Origin: Durusdinium trenchii
Lineage: Eukaryota; Sar; Dinophyceae; Suessiales; Symbiodiniaceae
Direction of reading: 5' to 3'
Length of the DNA: 64,000 nucleotides
Assembly (NCBI GenBank): GCA_963970005.1
Contig: CAXAMN010015446.1
Coordinates: forward strand, 964,537-1,028,536
Shown: positions 1 to 9,500 of the stretch, piece after piece
Layout: each line of letters starts with the position of its first letter
Numbering within the stretch: the first letter of the stretch is position 1
Position numbers and translations under genes: made by a program
Notes under the pieces: generated by a model
Database searches by the model: none
Seen by the model: the letters and a program-made list of their open reading frames with translations, nothing else
Told to the model about the DNA's origin: nothing

Positions 1-1048
1 TGTGGATCACGCGCAACATGATCACCGCATGGTCACCTTGCCGCTCTGGAGGCCGCAGTCCATATATCCCTGGGTGTTTTGACGGCGGAAAGCAAAAAAC
101 CCTTTACAATGGAGTCTGGTGAGCTCACTGTTCAACTGCATCCGGCAGAGCGAGAACCCTTATTGGCAGTGCTGACCCGGCAGGGTGTAAAGCACCCCAT
201 GATCGCGCTGCTTGGCTGAATTGCTGGAGCAACTTCAACCGTACAGAACTCTTGGCGCAAGTGAAAAGTGAGAAGGTACTGAATGCCTGTTACATATGTT
301 GGAGGCCATTGCAGTAAGTAAGTAGCTCAATTTTTTGGCCGCAACAAGTGACATCAGGTCGAGGCCCCTAATCACCACGCTGGCTTTCGATGATAGCTGC
401 GCGCGTGTTGTCGTGCAGCTTGAATCGATGGAGATCAAAGCATCTCCTGAGCTTCGTCCAACGTTTGGTAAAATTGAAGGTTTTGGCATCCGGTCATGAT
501 TCTAGTTTGTTTATTCTGGTGCTCTAATTGTTAGTCGTATTGTGCACCAAGGACTTGATACAAATTCTGGCTACAATTCCCAAAGTGCTCCAAGAAGCCA
601 TGAAGATAGAGGAAGAAGTGGAGGTATTGGAGGAAGAGGTGGAAGAGCTCCAAGTGGTGCCGAAGCCCAAAGCAAAGCCCGCCATACAAGCACCTGTAGA
701 GAAGGCCTGAAGCATTGAGAAGTCCTATCGTTTGATAGGCCCTGACTCCTGTGATTTAAACCACCGCTATTTCTTGATCCAGCGTGCAAAAGTTGACCCG
801 CATTGACCAGGCCCATGAGGACTCACCCTCAAGACGAATATACCAATTCCTGTTGGACGTTCAGCGCCTTGGATAAATCGCCTCGTATCACCTTGCCAGC
901 TTTCAACGCTGTTGGAGCTGAGATGCATTTGACCATTTTGTTTGGTTTGGTGAGGAACATTGGGATCATGCTTGACAGTGACATAGACCGGTCTGCTCCG
1001 GTTCTTCGTCTGTCCCCTAGCAATGCGAATCTGCGCATACACGTACAC
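1..1048 (+). other. Exon-like open stretches, possibly upstream part of the VPS13-like gene
   Basis: Several short + strand stretches read like exons: 22-219 (contains ISLGVLTAESKKPF), about 391-492 (VVVQLESMEIKASPELRP), 528-710 (an acidic, coiled-coil-like run of E and V followed by a P/K tail) and 803-1048 (APVLRLSPSNANLRIHVH). They lie on the same strand as the VPS13-like gene and directly upstream of the retroelement that separates them from its recognisable exons. No single stretch is diagnostic of a family, so membership in that gene is inference from strand, order and general amino-acid character. Confidence 0.3.
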
Positions 1049-1454
1049 CACACTCTGACATTGGTTTTCAGTTAGCTCAGTTCCCAAGCTGAGAAGGAAG
1101 GTGAAGAACCGCAAGGTGAAAAGGTCGGCGAGAACAGTATGGTTTAACCGTGTTTTCAACAACACTCGAAAACGATCGGACACTCAGCGCGGCCGCAAGT
1201 CTGCTGCAAGTCTGCGGTGGGACAGAAAAGGTTTGGGGGTGGTAGCATGAAGAAGCATGGAAACAAACAAGGCCAATGAGACAGCGTGGTCAAAAGTTCA
1301 GGTAGCAGGTACACGGAAGTGATCAGGTTCCGCTTCCTAGGATCTTGCAAAGAGCTTCGTTGGGCAGAGCCTTGCAAGTCCTCTCTGCCCCCCTGCTGGA
1401 AAAACGATTCCGACGTGAAAAGCCCTTAGGAACAGGGTTTGACACACACACACA
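1049..1454. repeat. Left direct terminal repeat of the RT element
   Basis: Starts with CACACTCTGACATTGG and ends in a short CA run at 1441-1454. It matches 5587-6004 over its whole length with about a dozen differences by eye (~97% identity). It contains the last codons and stop of the RT ORF, so it is part of the element and not a flanking duplication. Confidence 0.85.
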
Positions 1455-2744
1455 TGGCCGATTTCGGCGCACATGTGTGGGGGAGTCCGCAATGCAACAG
1501 TTTTTTCGTAGAAAGCGCCGGCATTCGGTGGGGTTGTGTCCCTTTAGGACGTATAGCCGGACTAGTTCCTCAGCTGCTGCCGTTGCTGTGGTTGGTGGAA
1601 AGCTGTATGTGTAGATTGCGTGTAGGCGTGAAGCAAGGCCAGATAGAGCCCAGCGCTGGCTGCCGGCGCTGGTGGGATCCCTGATCTTCCAGGGTTGGTT
1701 GGGTTGAATGTAGGTGATGGTGCGTTGGGGAAGGTCAATGTTGAATCCCAGGAGGTGGAAGTCCTCCGCACTTTCCAGCTCGACGGGATCACCAAAGAAG
1801 TTGTGGTGGATAAGGGTTTGGATGGCTGGGTGGGAGAGGAAGTGTTCGTTGTGCACAATGAAGCGGTTGTCGACATATCGGTAGTAAGAGAAGTGGAGTG
1901 CTGTGTGTTGAAGGAGATTGTTGTGGAGCTGGTGCCAAGAGTGTTCTATCAAGGTGATGGCGACGTTGCATAGGGCAGGAGAGAGTTGGGAGCCAATCCC
2001 AGCCCCTCGAATTTGCTTGTAGGTGTTGTTGCATGCCCGGATAATACAGATGTTGAGCGCAAAGGTGACAATGGTAGTGATGTCGGAAGTGTGGAGTGTG
2101 TGTTGTGTGGGATGCTTGGTGTAGTGCCTGCCAACATGGGAATGATGGAAAGGTTTGCCGGTGGCTTTGGTATCAACAGTCAAGGTATGAGTGGACTGCT
2201 GACTTTGCCATTGCTGGATCATAGAGTGGACAGCATCGATGAGGCGGTGTTGGGGCACGGAGTTGAAGAAGCCGACAAGGTCATCGTTGGTCGCATGGAG
2301 AGTGACGTCGGTGGGAGTTTGGGCGAGGTAGCAGTGGAAGTGGCGCCAAAGCTGTGGAATGGAGAGTTGGCCTGGGTGCTGTGGGAAAAGGTGTTGCAGA
2401 ATGATGTCAAGCGCACGGCTGGTAATGCGTAAGAGGTTGCCGCTCATGGAGTGAAAGTAAGAAATGGTGGTGCGTCCTTTTTGCCATTGCTTTTTGGCTT
2501 TGAGGTGGACAATCCCGTATGGGATGGTGAAGTCTTTTCGGAAGCCCCACTTGTACCGAGAGCGGAGGCACGCTGGAATGGTGGCTGAGAGGCGGTCATG
2601 GATGTTGGTTGATGTGAGGTGTGGTAGTGGTTCAAAAAGTTCTGGGGCTCGCCATGTGTTCAGTGCTCCTGTGAAGTATTGGCGGGCAGAACACTCGGAG
2701 CTGCTGGAGTTCATGATCTGCGTGGTGGAGCACGACATTGTCAC
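1323..2744 (-). CDS. Reverse transcriptase domain protein
   Basis: The 473-codon frame holds the core of a reverse transcriptase. Visible motifs in order are: KWGFRKDFTIPYGIVHLKAK upstream of the fingers; motif A in NDDLVGFFNSVPQHRL (Asp followed by GFF, the style of group II intron and Penelope RTs); motif B in GAGIGSQLSPALCNVAI; motif C in YYRYVDNRFIV; and a motif D/E region in FHLLGFNIDLP. The second catalytic-pair residue is N (YVDN) instead of the usual YVDD. The C-terminus runs into the left terminal repeat. The first ~30 codons before the N-T-W-R-A-P run look out of frame: protein-like sequence upstream continues in the overlapping frame 2632-2973, so a frameshift lies near 2640-2690. 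RT function is well supported; exact family is not. Confidence 0.85.
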   Translation of the reverse strand: MTMSCSTTQIMNSSSSECSARQYFTGALNTWRAPELFEPLPHLTSTNIHDRLSATIPACLRSRYKWGFRKDFTIPYGIVHLKAKKQWQKGRTTISYFHSMSGNLLRITSRALDIILQHLFPQHPGQLSIPQLWRHFHCYLAQTPTDVTLHATNDDLVGFFNSVPQHRLIDAVHSMIQQWQSQQSTHTLTVDTKATGKPFHHSHVGRHYTKHPTQHTLHTSDITTIVTFALNICIIRACNNTYKQIRGAGIGSQLSPALCNVAITLIEHSWHQLHNNLLQHTALHFSYYRYVDNRFIVHNEHFLSHPAIQTLIHHNFFGDPVELESAEDFHLLGFNIDLPQRTITYIQPNQPWKIRDPTSAGSQRWALSGLASRLHAIYTYSFPPTTATAAAEELVRLYVLKGHNPTECRRFLRKNCCIADSPTHVRRNRPCVCVSNPVPKGFSRRNRFSSRGAERTCKALPNEALCKILGSGT

Positions 2745-2973
2745 CCAAGTGTGCTTGAAGCAGGCGAGCGGTGAAGCGTGGGTGTTGCTTGAGGTGGGTT
2801 GTCAGGAGTCGTAGGAAAGGTTCCAAGTGTTGGGTGAGCGATGTAGGGAGCCCTTGAAGTCGGAGCCATTTTGTGAAGGCTGCTTGAAAAGTGAGGAAGT
2901 AACGGGCTTTGGTTGGGTAGAAGGTGCTGTTCAGATTGGCATCGATGAAGAGGCGGATGTGGTGGCAATGCAA
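2632..2973 (-). pseudogene. Upstream part of the RT protein, separated by a frameshift
   Basis: This 113-codon - strand frame contains FLTFQAAFTKWLRLQGLPTS and HADHELQQLRVFCPPIL, which have the look of the region that precedes the RT fingers in this type of element. It overlaps the 1323-2744 frame in another phase. Sensible protein passes from this frame to the next near 2640-2690, implying an indel there. It could instead be a separate small protein, but its strand, position and composition favour one broken ORF. Confidence 0.55.
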
Positions 2974-5290
2974 GCTGGTCCAGAGTGAGTATGTAGTGGT
3001 TGTTGGTGGTAGGTGTGTCTGGGTGGAGGTAAATGTGTTGTGAAAACTGATTCGGCGATACTGCGGGTTGGGATCAACCCGCAGTACTTCCCATGGCTAA
3101 GGGTTCTTGCGGTATAGTCGGCGGTGCCAGGGTAGGCCAAAGGCCATGGGTATACGTCAAATGTGGGTAGGCAGTTGGGTTGGATTGTGGAAAGGTGGGC
3201 TGTGTTGGAGGTGGAGCCTGTGTTGGAGGTGCTGCCTGTGGAGGTTGGTAGTATGCTGGCCATGGATGAGGGGTTTGGGCGTAGAAGGCTTGTGGCAAAG
3301 AAGATGGTTGTGGTGCATGTGATGCCGAGGGTGTCGTGGGCCACCATCCCGGTGGTGGAACGGGAGGCTGGCCACATGCTGGCGGCGGTTGTTGGTGTTG
3401 GAGAGTCGGTGGGGATCGGGCTGCTTGGCCTGGGTTGGAGACGGGTGCGTGTTGGTGTTGTAGACCTGGGTGGTGTTTTGGATCTGGCACGTCGTGGAGT
3501 TCCTCCGATAGGGGAGGTGTAGTCTGGGTTGTCGAGAGTTGGGCCAGGGATCAGCTCGGCATACTTCCAGTGATCTGCATTTTGGTTGCTTGTTTGTGGC
3601 TGAAGTGATGTTAGGTGGAGTTGCTGTGGTAGGAGAGGCAGTGGAAGAGGAGGTGGGCAAGTTGCTGGTTGCTGCCGCTTTCAAGCAAAGGAGGGTAAAG
3701 TACAATGGCATGGAGGTCTGTTTGTGTCGGAGTATTGCAGGTGTCAGGCCGAGGAGTGGCCTGCTGCTCTTCATGGAAAAGTAGTGGTTCGATCATGAAG
3801 TCCGTTTGCTGCATTTGGTGTGTGGTGAAGTGGGTGGGAGATGTCTGAGTGGAGTTGTGCTGGAGAACAAGAGCTCGGTAGGAGTGGTGGGCAGTTGGTA
3901 GTGGATGTTGGGAGCGATGGTCACCACCTGCTCTCCCGGTTGTAAAGTACTGGTCGGTGGAAAAATTGGTTGTGTGGGTGGTAATCGCAAATGTCTTTGT
4001 AGGTGAGGCCACTGTCAAGCAGCAGGCGAGCGACGTAAGTGTGTTGGGGTTTGTTGGGTGTGTCGAATTGATCGGCGTGATAATCCATCCAAATTTCCAG
4101 TTGCTCTTGGGGGGTTTTTGATGAAAGAGTGGTGGGGCTCGCCATGAGTTGCGAACCCTGCACAGCGCTGGTATTGTAGGGTAGGTGGTCCGCGACTGGT
4201 TGGAGGTGGAATCTTGCTGAAGAGAATCGGTGTTGGGGAGTAGAGAGATAGCTGATCTGGAACGGCTGCGTGAAGGTGATGGACTGTGAGAGTAGGAATA
4301 GGACGATGCGGAAGGAGGGCGTGAGCGATGGTGCCGTGAAGATCTGTGGTGGTATGTGCTTCGTTCTTTGTGGTGTGTGCACCGACCTCTGGAACGATCT
4401 TTGTGGTGTCGGCGGCGGCGACGGCGTCGGCCGTTCTCGCGGCGGCGGTTATGCTTGTGAGGCTGTGGTTGTGGTGGAGAGGTGTTGGGATGAGTTGGAG
4501 CTGGATCAGCTGGCTGTTGGCGGCGCCTGATTGGACGGATCCCGCGGGAGTGGACGGTGGTGGTGTGTTAGGTGGATGGAGGGTGGCCGAGGAAGTTTGT
4601 TCGGTTGTGGCTGCCATGTGAGCTGCGTCAGGAGCAGAAGGAGCTGTGGAAGCCGGTGATGGTGGAATCGCTGGCGCTGCTGTGATAGGCAAAGGTAACT
4701 CTGCAAGTGTAGAAGGTTCTGCAGGGGTTGATGCTTTGGCAGCATTGCTCGGATGGCCAGGTTGCAACACTGGCGGAAAGGCAGAGAAAGGTTGCCATAC
4801 CCCTTGCTGGGGGTCACAGTGGATCGTCGCCGTCAGTGAGCGGCGATGAGTGGCTGGACGGTTGTGGCAGGAGTTGGTTGCGGTGGAGTGGCTGCTGTAG
4901 AAGGAGAGGGCGTTGGACAAGGAGTGGAGGGAAGCATGGGCTCTGTTGGAGGTAAAGTGTGAGGAAATGGAAAGGTGGGAGGATGAGGTACAGGTGGTAG
5001 TGGTGTCGGTTGTGCTTCAAATGGGACAGTAGGCGGCCATGTGTGTTGAGGGTGAATGGTGGGATGAGGAAATTGTGGCATGGTTGTTGGTACCTGTGGT
5101 ACCATGGGAGGTAAATGTTGTGGAATTGGGTATGTTGGCGCTGCTGTCGGAGTCAGCTGATGTGCAGTGTAAGGATAAGGCCACGGAAATTGCGTGGTGG
5201 TAAACTCTGTAGTGCCCGTGGGTGCTGAAAAACAAGGACGTAGAGAGATGAAGGTGAAAAACGGGTTAGTGATCTGAAAACTCGGCAAAC
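2974..5290 (-). other. Proline/threonine/histidine-rich low-complexity coding remnants
   Basis: All three - strand frames here are rich in P, T, H and Q because the strand is C/A-biased; the longest open runs are 3157-3774, 4015-4920 and 4833-5288. No conserved domain is visible except the segment with ATG at 4145. It is probably a decayed linker or Gag-like region of the RT element. Confidence 0.4.
3921..4382 (-). pseudogene. N-terminal segment of the RT-element protein
   Basis: From the internal ATG at 4145 on the - strand the frame reads MASPTTLSSKTPQEQLEIW and continues with DSGLTYKDICDYHPHNQFF. This has normal amino-acid composition, unlike the proline-rich surroundings. It ends in the CA-rich region that leads towards the RT. 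No domain is recognised. It is probably the start of the element's protein, disconnected from the RT by stops, indels or an intron. Confidence 0.4.
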
Positions 5291-5586
5291 ATGTGAATCT
5301 GTGGTTAAATGGGTAGAATCAGAGTTCAAGTCAAATGCAGTGAAAACTCATGACTCGGTATATGCTTGAAAGTCAAAGGCAAGCTGCAAACGGTGGAGAG
5401 TCAGTTAGTTGAAACCGTATAAGCCCGGCGGCTCGTAAAGCTGTTGATCCAGTGGTGGAAAGGAGTCAGTTAAGAAAATCCAAGGAATGAAGGAGCCGAA
5501 GAATCTGTTACACGATTTCCAGCATGAATTCAGCGCCCCAGTGACGGGGATCACACCCAGCACCCAAGTGGGACGGCTGAGCGGTT

Positions 5587-5976
5587 CACACTCTGACATT
5601 GGTTTTCAGTTAGCTCAGTTCCCAAGCTGAGAAGGAAGGTGAAGAACCGCAAGGTGAAAAGGTCGGCGAGAACAGTATGGTTTAACCGTGTTTTCAATGG
5701 CCCTCGAAAACGATCGGACACTCAGCGCGGCCGCAAGTCTGCTGCAAGTCCGCGGTGGGAAAAAGGTTTGGGGGTGGTAGCATGAAGAACCATGGAAACA
5801 AACAAGGCCAATGAGACAGCGTGGTCAAAAGTTCAGGTAGCAGGTACACGGAAGTGATCAGCTTCCGCTTCCTAGGATCTTGCAAAGAGCTTCGTTGGGC
5901 AAAGCTTTGCAAGTCCTCTCTGCCCCCCCGCTGGAAAAACGAATCCGACGTGAAAAACCCTTAGGAACAGGGTTTG

Positions 5977-6004
<28 letters not shown>
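5587..6004. repeat. Right direct terminal repeat of the RT element, ending in a (CA)n tract
   Basis: Second copy of the ~400 bp repeat. It ends in a longer CA microsatellite (about 5975-6002) where the left copy has about six CA units. The expanded CA tract at the very end may mark the junction with flanking DNA. Confidence 0.85.
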
Positions 6005-6007
<3 letters not shown>

Positions 6008-6355
6008 TACCCATGCTTAGGCACTTCACACAGATGAAGCATGCACCAATGCTGCTATTTGTACAAGCTCTTGAATGACACTGAGGTGTTTTCGCCGCCC
6101 TGAGGTCCGTGGAGGTTTGCCAGCATGGCAGACAAATACACATGCCTTTGGAAACCTTTGCTTTGTCAGCAGGCACCGGAGAATCAAATCCAACGCCTTT
6201 GCATGCGTTTGCTGTCGTGTGGGCTTGAAAGGCGGCCCCTGCAAACAGATGATGCGGGTCAAAGCCGATGGATTTAATTTGGAGGTGGGGCCGGGGTGCA
6301 TACAGCAAAAGGCAGGTGAGAGATGGTCAGCGTGTTGTGCTGTGCAAGCTCGCAG

Positions 6356-6567
6356 GTTGGCAGGTTTGAGCCACTTCTTGAAACCTTTGAACTTGGATGC
6401 CAGCTTGTGAAAGATGACATCACGGGCAACTTGGCAGAGCAATCTGAATCTCCGGTTTGTCTCTGCCTTGCTTTGGAGCCTTTGGCCCCAGGTACGGAAG
6501 TCCATGTGTTCGGCCGCAAACCCCTCCTTTTGAATGTGAATCCAGTCATTCTACGAAGACTCCAGTG
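6356..6567 (+). CDS. VPS13-like exon (pre-VAB region)
   Basis: The exon follows a CGCAG acceptor at 6351-6355 and ends before GTATAG at 6568. It encodes VGRFEPLLETFELGCQLV and, further on, VHVFGRKPLLLNVNPVILRR. In VPS13 proteins the phrases 'wEPLiEpw' and 'LNlN' occur just before the VAB domain, and both can be aligned here. Confidence 0.65.
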
Positions 6568-9500
6568 GTATAGCCGCAGCATTTTGGTTGCAATGGTGCT
6601 TGCTAGAAATTCTAATTACTCTTCAGATCTCTTCAGCTACTGATGCAGTTTTTGATGCAGGACTGGCAGGCTCAGTAGTCCCTATGCCAGACGAGCCAAA
6701 GCCAGTGCCCGTCCGGTATGCCCTCTTGAATTTGAGCGGAGTTCCAGTTGGGTCAGATGCTCAGGATGCCCTCGACGTGCTGGTCGGGTTGTCTCAGAGA
6801 AAGGAGGTGGTTCAGCATGTTTTGAGAATCGAACTAATTGCTCACAGGTTGCACCTCAAGTTGAAAGATATTGCCGCAGATGCGACCTGGACTGCTAACA
6901 TAATGTACTAGTAGCAAGGACGCTACTAGGGGCTCCTGGCATCGCTACTAGGAGCATTCTTACTACTAGGAACAAGAAACTACTAGGGGCTCCTGGCCTT
7001 ACTACTAGAAGCAAAGGACGCTACGAACGGAGCAGTCCTACTACTGAGGCCTGGATGGATGTGCCGCCTACAGGCCAGACATGGCGATGCCTCGATAACC
7101 TCGACTTCACATTCCCACCCAGTGTAGGGGTGGCTGCAGCTAGACTGATGAGGGGCATGGCCAGCCTGGTTTCGACAAACAGGTTGTGCCCATCATGTCT
7201 TCTCAAAATGCGCCGAAACCGTGGTGGTGGCATTCGATTTGTTGCAGCTGTAACATTTGTAACATCATTGACCATCACCCTCTATTCCCACGACGTGGTT
7301 GTTTGGCTTTTCTCGCGGAGACCACTGCAGCCGCTACGCCTGTGATCTTAGGTTGCCGAGCCCCATGTTCCTGCGTCACGTCGCCAGATCGCCAGATTGG
7401 ATCTTGGGCTTTTGAACTGCATCAGGAGCCGGGGTAGCTGGAAGCCTTTTGGTCATTTGCCCAGACCTTGTGGTATGCTGACAGCATGAGACTCAGCGTG
7501 AGGATTCCAAACTCGCAGCTGATCGTGCAATTGCGGCGGCCCAGCGTGCTCGGTGCAGTTGTTTTGATTTCCTCGTCTCTCGGCAACGAGATTTGGCAGT
7601 GCCGACGCCGATGCTGTTTGTGCGTCTGTTGATGTCGCCAATGGTGGTGTCACCTACTGTGGCAGGAAGATGATGCGGTGTGCGGTGTGGTGACGTGCGG
7701 GGTTCCAAGGAAAGTCCTGATTTTCAACGAGACGTCCATTCCGCTGGCCCTCCGCTTTGACGGGTCCAAGCCCCTGTTGCTTGGTCTTAGCTTTAATCTT
7801 AGCACGCTATGTAACAAGACAAATATTGTATATAAATATATATGAGAATATACTCTGTACACATTATATGTAGTATTCAAGTTGGCTACAGTCTAGCTTT
7901 ACATGTATTCTTCGTTTGGGTTACTGCACTGTATACAGCCTGATTCATGTTCATCAATCCACCACATCAAAGTGCCCATTACTACCGGACCTTGATGATT
8001 GGCCCCGCCTAGGGTTTGGACGAGCTGTGCAAGCTCCGACCTTCTGGATGGAACGGCCGACTTTTATGAATCTCAAGTTCGGGATGGCTGCACACCAGGC
8101 TGGGGCAGAAAATGGAAGTGCGACATTCTGACTCAGCTTGCATTCTAGCATTAGCTGAAGATCCATATAGGTCCATATTCATAAGCATATAATGTTGATA
8201 GTCAATAGCCTTGTGTTCTTCGACTTGTACTCTGCAGGTGCAGTTCCTTCATGGCTAATGCCTGGCGGCCTTGCTAGTGTACCATTGGATCTTCCTCAGC
8301 CGAAAGACGACGACGATGATGACGACGATGAGGAGGATGAAGATGAGGACGCTTGCCTTCCCTTTATACTAAGCACGAGTTATGTGATGTGACAGCGGCT
8401 GCCTAAGACCAAAGCTCGCAGCTCTTTAATTACTTCTTGATGTTTGAACTCAGCTGCTGTCTTAAAGTTGTTGAACCAGAGGATGACAACAGCATGACCC
8501 CATATTTTTGGCACAAAGTTTCACACCATACGTTCTCGTGTAAAAGTGGTGTTCATTGTGGAAGCTATTGTATAGAGTGTTTGTGTAGGTGCCTGCAAGC
8601 TGCAAACGCATACTTGGCAAGACTCAGGGTGCTACAAGTTGGGAGATGATGATGCAAACCGAGCCAAATATGTGGGGCAAGGCCAGCTTTTCCTTCAACA
8701 GCACCTATGCCTCCGTCCAGCACTCCAGCTGCAATGACGATGGGTGAATGATGGGTTCTAGGAGCCAGCTGCTATAGCCTGGTATGCTTGAGCTTGGCAG
8801 ATTCCATGTTTGGCACAAGGTGTGGCAGCCAGCACTTGCTTGCTGTGGTTGATTACGAAACCTTAGCACCTCCAGCATCAGAGAAGTTGATGAATGTCAA
8901 GCTGCTGCCACCTCTCCAGCTTACGTCATGCCTGCCGTGTGACTCTGCTAAGATTAGGCAGCGCTGAGAGTCTTAACCAAGAGTCTGTTGGAAGACTCCT
9001 TCTCTTCAACTTAACCTTGCAGTTTGACATATATAGTTTGACCAGCTGCCAAGGCAAAGTTGAAGTACAATATCACAGCTTGGGTGAAGCTGTTGAATCC
9101 TCACGACAAGTTGAGATTGCGGAGACAGGCCAGTTGGAATTTGTTTACCCAACATTTCAGAGTTTTGAGACAAACTCTGAGACCACGCCAGGGAATTGTC
9201 AGACAATCAACGAATTCAATCATGTCAAAAGTTCACGATAGTAATTTGGCCCTGAAGAGGCAGATTGTAGATGATTGATGATGATTGTAGGATATTGTAG
9301 GCCCATTTGCTTGCATTTGCATCAAATTGTTTAGAAAGCTGCTGAGACACGGTGCGGATCTATGACATCGGCTTTCCACAGACAGTTCGCATTCGTGCCC
9401 GAGTTATTGGTGGAGAATGGTCAGAGTGGGGAACTTTGGAATTGAACGAGGAGGACTGAAGAACTCACCCTCAACATCCCTCAACCGTAAAATGCCTTTA

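Larger units (their letters stand above)
1049..6004 (-). mobile_element. Reverse-transcriptase element bounded by direct terminal repeats (Penelope-like or related)
   Basis: About 4.95 kb lie between two copies of a ~400 bp direct repeat (1049-1454 and 5587-6004). The reverse transcriptase ORF is on the - strand, so the 5' end of the element is near 6004. The order on the - strand is: right repeat, proline-rich low-complexity coding remnants, an N-terminal segment with ATG at 4145, the RT, then the left repeat, which also carries the RT stop codon. Direct repeats that are not typical LTRs, plus an RT with a DxxGFF motif A, recall Penelope-like elements, whose pseudo-LTRs are arranged this way. 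No GIY-YIG nuclease is visible. The frame is broken in several places, so this copy is probably inactive. Class assignment is inference. Confidence 0.6.
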
